DNA of 63,378 bases from Syncephalis fuscata. Its lineage: Eukaryota > Zoopagomycota > Zoopagomycetes > Zoopagales > Piptocephalidaceae. Of this stretch, positions 60,420 through 63,378 are shown in pieces. The stretch is from NCBI GenBank assembly GCA_025786725.1, contig JAHLTZ010000068.1, positions 1 through 63,378 on the forward strand, written 5' to 3'. Made by a program: the position numbers and the translations under genes. The first letter of the stretch is position 1; every line of letters starts with the position of its first letter. Below the pieces are notes generated by a model. That model saw only the letters and a program-made list of their open reading frames with translations, did not search any database and was not told the DNA's origin.

Positions 60420-61043
60420 AGACGAGTGAATATCGATACAGCTGTGGTGGCCATGATAAAAAACAACTTCTACGAAGCTTACGAGAAATAAAAAGTAAAG
60501 AATATGCTGAAAAAAAATGTGTAATGTAACAAATTTTCCTTCCACGCAATTTATTATTTCCTTATTTAGTAGTAATGTCGTGTATAACTAATAAAATAAA
60601 GTGAAGAAAATTCCGAGTTTTTTAAAAAAATAAAAAGTGAAGGCCAATATTTTATTATAAGATATAACAATGTTACTACTCCACATACTCAATAAATTGT
60701 TAGTAAAGCTTAAGTATATTGATTACTAAACATGGTAGTTCAAATCAATTGCTAATATTATCACATGATTTACACCACATTATTAACACCCATGATCAAC
60801 ACGCGACTAAACACCCGGTCCTACCGACTTCTAACAACAGCGTCAATCAATTACTACTCTTATCAACCATTCGAATCCTTTGTAAAAAACTTTCTAATTG
60901 TTATCAACCATTAAGAAAGCAACGAACAAACAATAAATTCAAGTCTTTCTTAGCTATTGCTAAAGGTCATTTGTTGTAAAATATCGCTACTATTTTGCTA
61001 TCTCAATTTTAAATTCACTTCATTGCTAAGTTTTGGACCTTTT

Positions 61044-61088
61044 CGTGCCATCCCAACCTATTAGTAATATTTAGGCTGGACTGGCACG
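61044..61088. repeat. Imperfect inverted repeat
   Basis: Arms of 17 bp (CGTGCCATCCCAACCTA against TAGGCTGGACTGGCACG, 14 of 17 paired) around an AT-rich 11-bp loop. It could be a transcription terminator-like hairpin, a small MITE end pair or a protein-binding palindrome. Confidence 0.6.
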
Positions 61089-61517
61089 TTTATTAGCTAG
61101 TTTTACACTAGCTATTCTATACTTTATTATATTTTTAATAAGGAATTAATCATCTTTTATTAAGGACCTAAGGTAAGCATTTATAATACTAACAATCTTG
61201 TTTCATAGGTTATTAAGATGAGTGTAGTATTAGTTATCAATTTATTACTTTCCTTTCAATAAAATAGCAACAATAAAAAACAGCAACATTCTTTTTGAAT
61301 TTAACATAGCATAGATATCTAAATTAAAAATTTAAAAAATGTCTACTTGTTACGAAGATAATTACGCGTTTTTTATTATACAAATACTTTATCGTAATTA
61401 TATTAATTTAATATCCGCAAATTTGTATTTGTTACGCAATTCTATTAAATAACAGCGATATTATTGATCTAAGATGGTTTAGAAAGTGTAATTATTTAGT
61501 ATCTCCATCCTATATGG

Positions 61518-61560
61518 ACTTGACAATAGCAAAGCTATTGTATACTTTGTTATGTCAAGT
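61518..61560. repeat. Nested inverted repeat
   Basis: Outer arms ACTTGACA and TGTCAAGT enclose an inner hairpin ATAGC-AAA-GCTAT. A cruciform-prone palindrome of unknown function. Confidence 0.65.
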
Positions 61561-62034
61561 ATTTCTCTATTTAAATATTAAATAAATATTACGCTTGTAT
61601 TACAATACAACATAGTATATGTACATATAACATAAATACATGCCAGCCGTGCAACTAACAGACTATATTATGCAATCACCATACTCATACCATTTACTCT
61701 ATCTGCCATAGTAATACTGTTTTGCCTTTAATTACATTGCTACAAGACAATGGTAATATTATTTATGTGTTATTAAAATTAAAATTATAAAATTATTTTA
61801 CTTGATCCGTAGCTATTGCTATAAAAGCACTGATTATACATTAAATTTATTTTAAAATATAACAATTGAAAATGCATGCATTTCGGTATTTTAACGTAAG
61901 CCTTTTAGCTATTTATGTTATAGTTTAGTGTATTGTCGAATAAAAACAAACATCAAATGACTAATAAAGCACTAATATATAATCCACACAATCAATTAGC
62001 TAGTACATTTTGTTCTTGACATTATCATAGCACT

Positions 62035-62618
62035 TTATAGCACACTGGGACGCTCCCAGCCACAGTATGGACAAAATCGCCAGCTAGAAGATCCAATGGC
62101 AGTACTGCAAGCACCACAGTGATCCATAGAGTTTTCGCCTGCTACTATATTTGGATCTCTATAAGCTTGTTCCGCTGCGGCCAACGTTGCTTTCTCGTCA
62201 CGATCCGGTAGATATGCAGGCGGCTTTTCTTGCTTTCTAACAGATGGAAATATTTGACGCTGTCTCTGAGGATGTGCCCCTGGTTGATCCACGTATCCAC
62301 AACGATGACATACCCACACTGCATGGCCTCGATATACCTAAGTATATAATCAAATTGCAAAATCAATTCGTATAAGTGCACTATTTTCGCTACTATATAA
62401 TTGCTTACAGGGAATAGAGGGACAAAGAACAACGAAAGCCGCTGATCGACTCGAGTTTGCATTAGTGCACATGCACCACATTGAGGACAGGTACGGGCCG
62501 TCTTCTGTAGCCATTTACGTTTGGGCGAAAGCCCGACTGATAAGCATATTATTAGTAATAGTAGTGGTATATATCATTTAATTAATAACTTACTGATAAT
62601 TAGAAAGAACTCGAACAT
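62035..62618 (-). CDS. Small double zinc-ribbon membrane-associated protein
   Basis: Three exons (62618-62594, only 25 nt; 62536-62409; 62337-62035) give 151 residues. The N-terminus MFEFFLIIIGLSPKRKW is a short hydrophobic anchor. The first ribbon is CPQCG … CHRCG with the characteristic LFFVPLFPVYRGHAVWVC between the Cys pairs, resembling the fungal zinc_ribbon_15-type family (PF17032, from memory). A second ribbon HCGAC … FCPYCGWERP sits at the C-terminus. The intron donors are GTAAGT and GTAAGC, and phases agree. The biochemical role of this family is not established to my knowledge. Confidence 0.8.
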
Positions 62619-63378
62619 ATAAAAGCAACCAAGTTAACAGTAGAATAAAATGTAGAACATCACACAATTGCCGTGTTTTTTCTTCAAATAAACCAGACTG
62701 TTTCACTATGGTCTTAGTCTTTGACTTGCTATCTTTTTTGCAGCCAAGGTAGCTTTGCTAATAACTGTGTGATCTAATATCTTAGAAGGCTTGTCTAAAT
62801 ATAATTGATAATATTCATGTGTATAGCTACGTCACTATATTACAACATATAACCAATAGCCAATGACTTGTATTATAACAAATTAAAGATTATTTATTTA
62901 AATCCTGTTGGATGTTCAATCTGTCTCAATCGACTATCGACTGCTTGTACAAGCTGTAAAGAAATTGGTATAGTCATTAATATGCCGTTAATGAACAATT
63001 GCCATTAATTTAATACCTAATAAATTATACACATTACTACTCTATTCATACTGTTTGAATCTACACTAATCTATACAAACAATGAATTGTACTTTTATAT
63101 ACGTTTAACATGACAAGTATAGCCATTTATCCATTCACTAGCCAACAATAACAATTAAGCAGTTGAGCAGTATTAACCAGTTAATTGTCACGTTTTAATT
63201 AAATAACCTTATTTCTGTTTTATTTTTATAGCATGTTTTAGTCCATATATATGTATTGTTTCATTTGAACACACATTATGCAAACTATAATTGATTAATG
63301 AGCATGCTTTATTTTAATAGATTAAATCAAAAGTCTATGACTGGTGGTAAACTGGCACATAAGTAATTACGAATTTCT
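62619..63378. other. Intergenic to window end
   Basis: About 760 bp with no gene visible on either strand; it contains the upstream region of the zinc-ribbon gene. Confidence 0.4.

Larger units (their letters stand above)
60420..62034. other. Intergenic with two short palindromes
   Basis: About 1.6 kb, AT-rich. ORF 60719-60979 has no recognisable features. Two inverted repeats are listed separately. Confidence 0.4.

Noticed and set aside
1-63378. tRNA, rRNA or mitochondrial insert genes
   Set aside because: I looked for B-box-like GGTTCGA motifs and rRNA-like blocks and saw none; a covariance search was not possible.

Overview
The window is nuclear DNA of a fungus. It is AT-rich, with short introns (mostly 46-80 nt, GTAAGT-type donors and TAG acceptors). 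It carries an APSES (StuA/Efg1-type) transcription factor, a family restricted to fungi, plus fungal-type RhoGEF, Pby1-like tubulin-tyrosine-ligase and PPR genes. The lineage cannot be fixed from sequence alone; an early-diverging fungus is possible.

Layout. 1-7.4 kb: start of an FHA-domain checkpoint-type kinase (-), a small uncertain gene, a TIR element, and a BAHD-like acyltransferase (-). 9.2-11.3 kb: a cytochrome P450 with broken frames. 11.8-16.9 kb: a large DH-PH RhoGEF (-). 17-28 kb: an 11-kb gene-free divergent interval whose strand bias flips near 21.1-21.3 kb. 28-30.5 kb: APSES factor (+). 31-34 kb: TIR elements. 34.8-43.4 kb: PPR protein (-), a secreted I9-type protease-inhibitor domain (+), POLD3/Cdc27 (+) and glucose-6-phosphate dehydrogenase (+). 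44.35-45.44 kb: relic of a micro-exon peptide gene (+). 47.1-48.2 kb: damaged CorA-type Mg2+ transporter (+). 48.4-52.4 kb: nested and duplicated TIR elements around a GC-rich 10-bp minisatellite. 53.1-54.5 kb: intact micro-exon peptide gene (-). 57-58.3 kb: divergent protein kinase (+). 59.2-60.4 kb: Pby1-like TTL protein (-). 62.0-62.6 kb: small double zinc-ribbon protein (-).

Main discovery. At 53080-54468 (-), a signal-peptide exon and a C-terminal exon are separated by thirteen candidate exons of exactly 3 nt. Each lies between a TAG acceptor and a GTAAGT-type donor. Ten of them sit in a tandem array of 80-83 bp units, each unit being one intron plus one codon-sized exon. Spliced in full, the exons give 61 codons: a 60-residue secreted, Cys/Arg-rich peptide and a stop. 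Every micro-exon is frame-neutral, so any inclusion pattern stays in frame. A diverged paralogue lies 9 kb away on the other strand. It keeps both end exons and unit traces but has lost its ATG and many splice sites. This looks like an undescribed gene architecture; RNA evidence is essential.

Caution on sequence quality. P450, PPR, POLD3, TTL, CorA and a small ORF are broken by changes that each need one extra base, often at short homopolymers. Consensus deletion errors are at least as likely as true pseudogenes.
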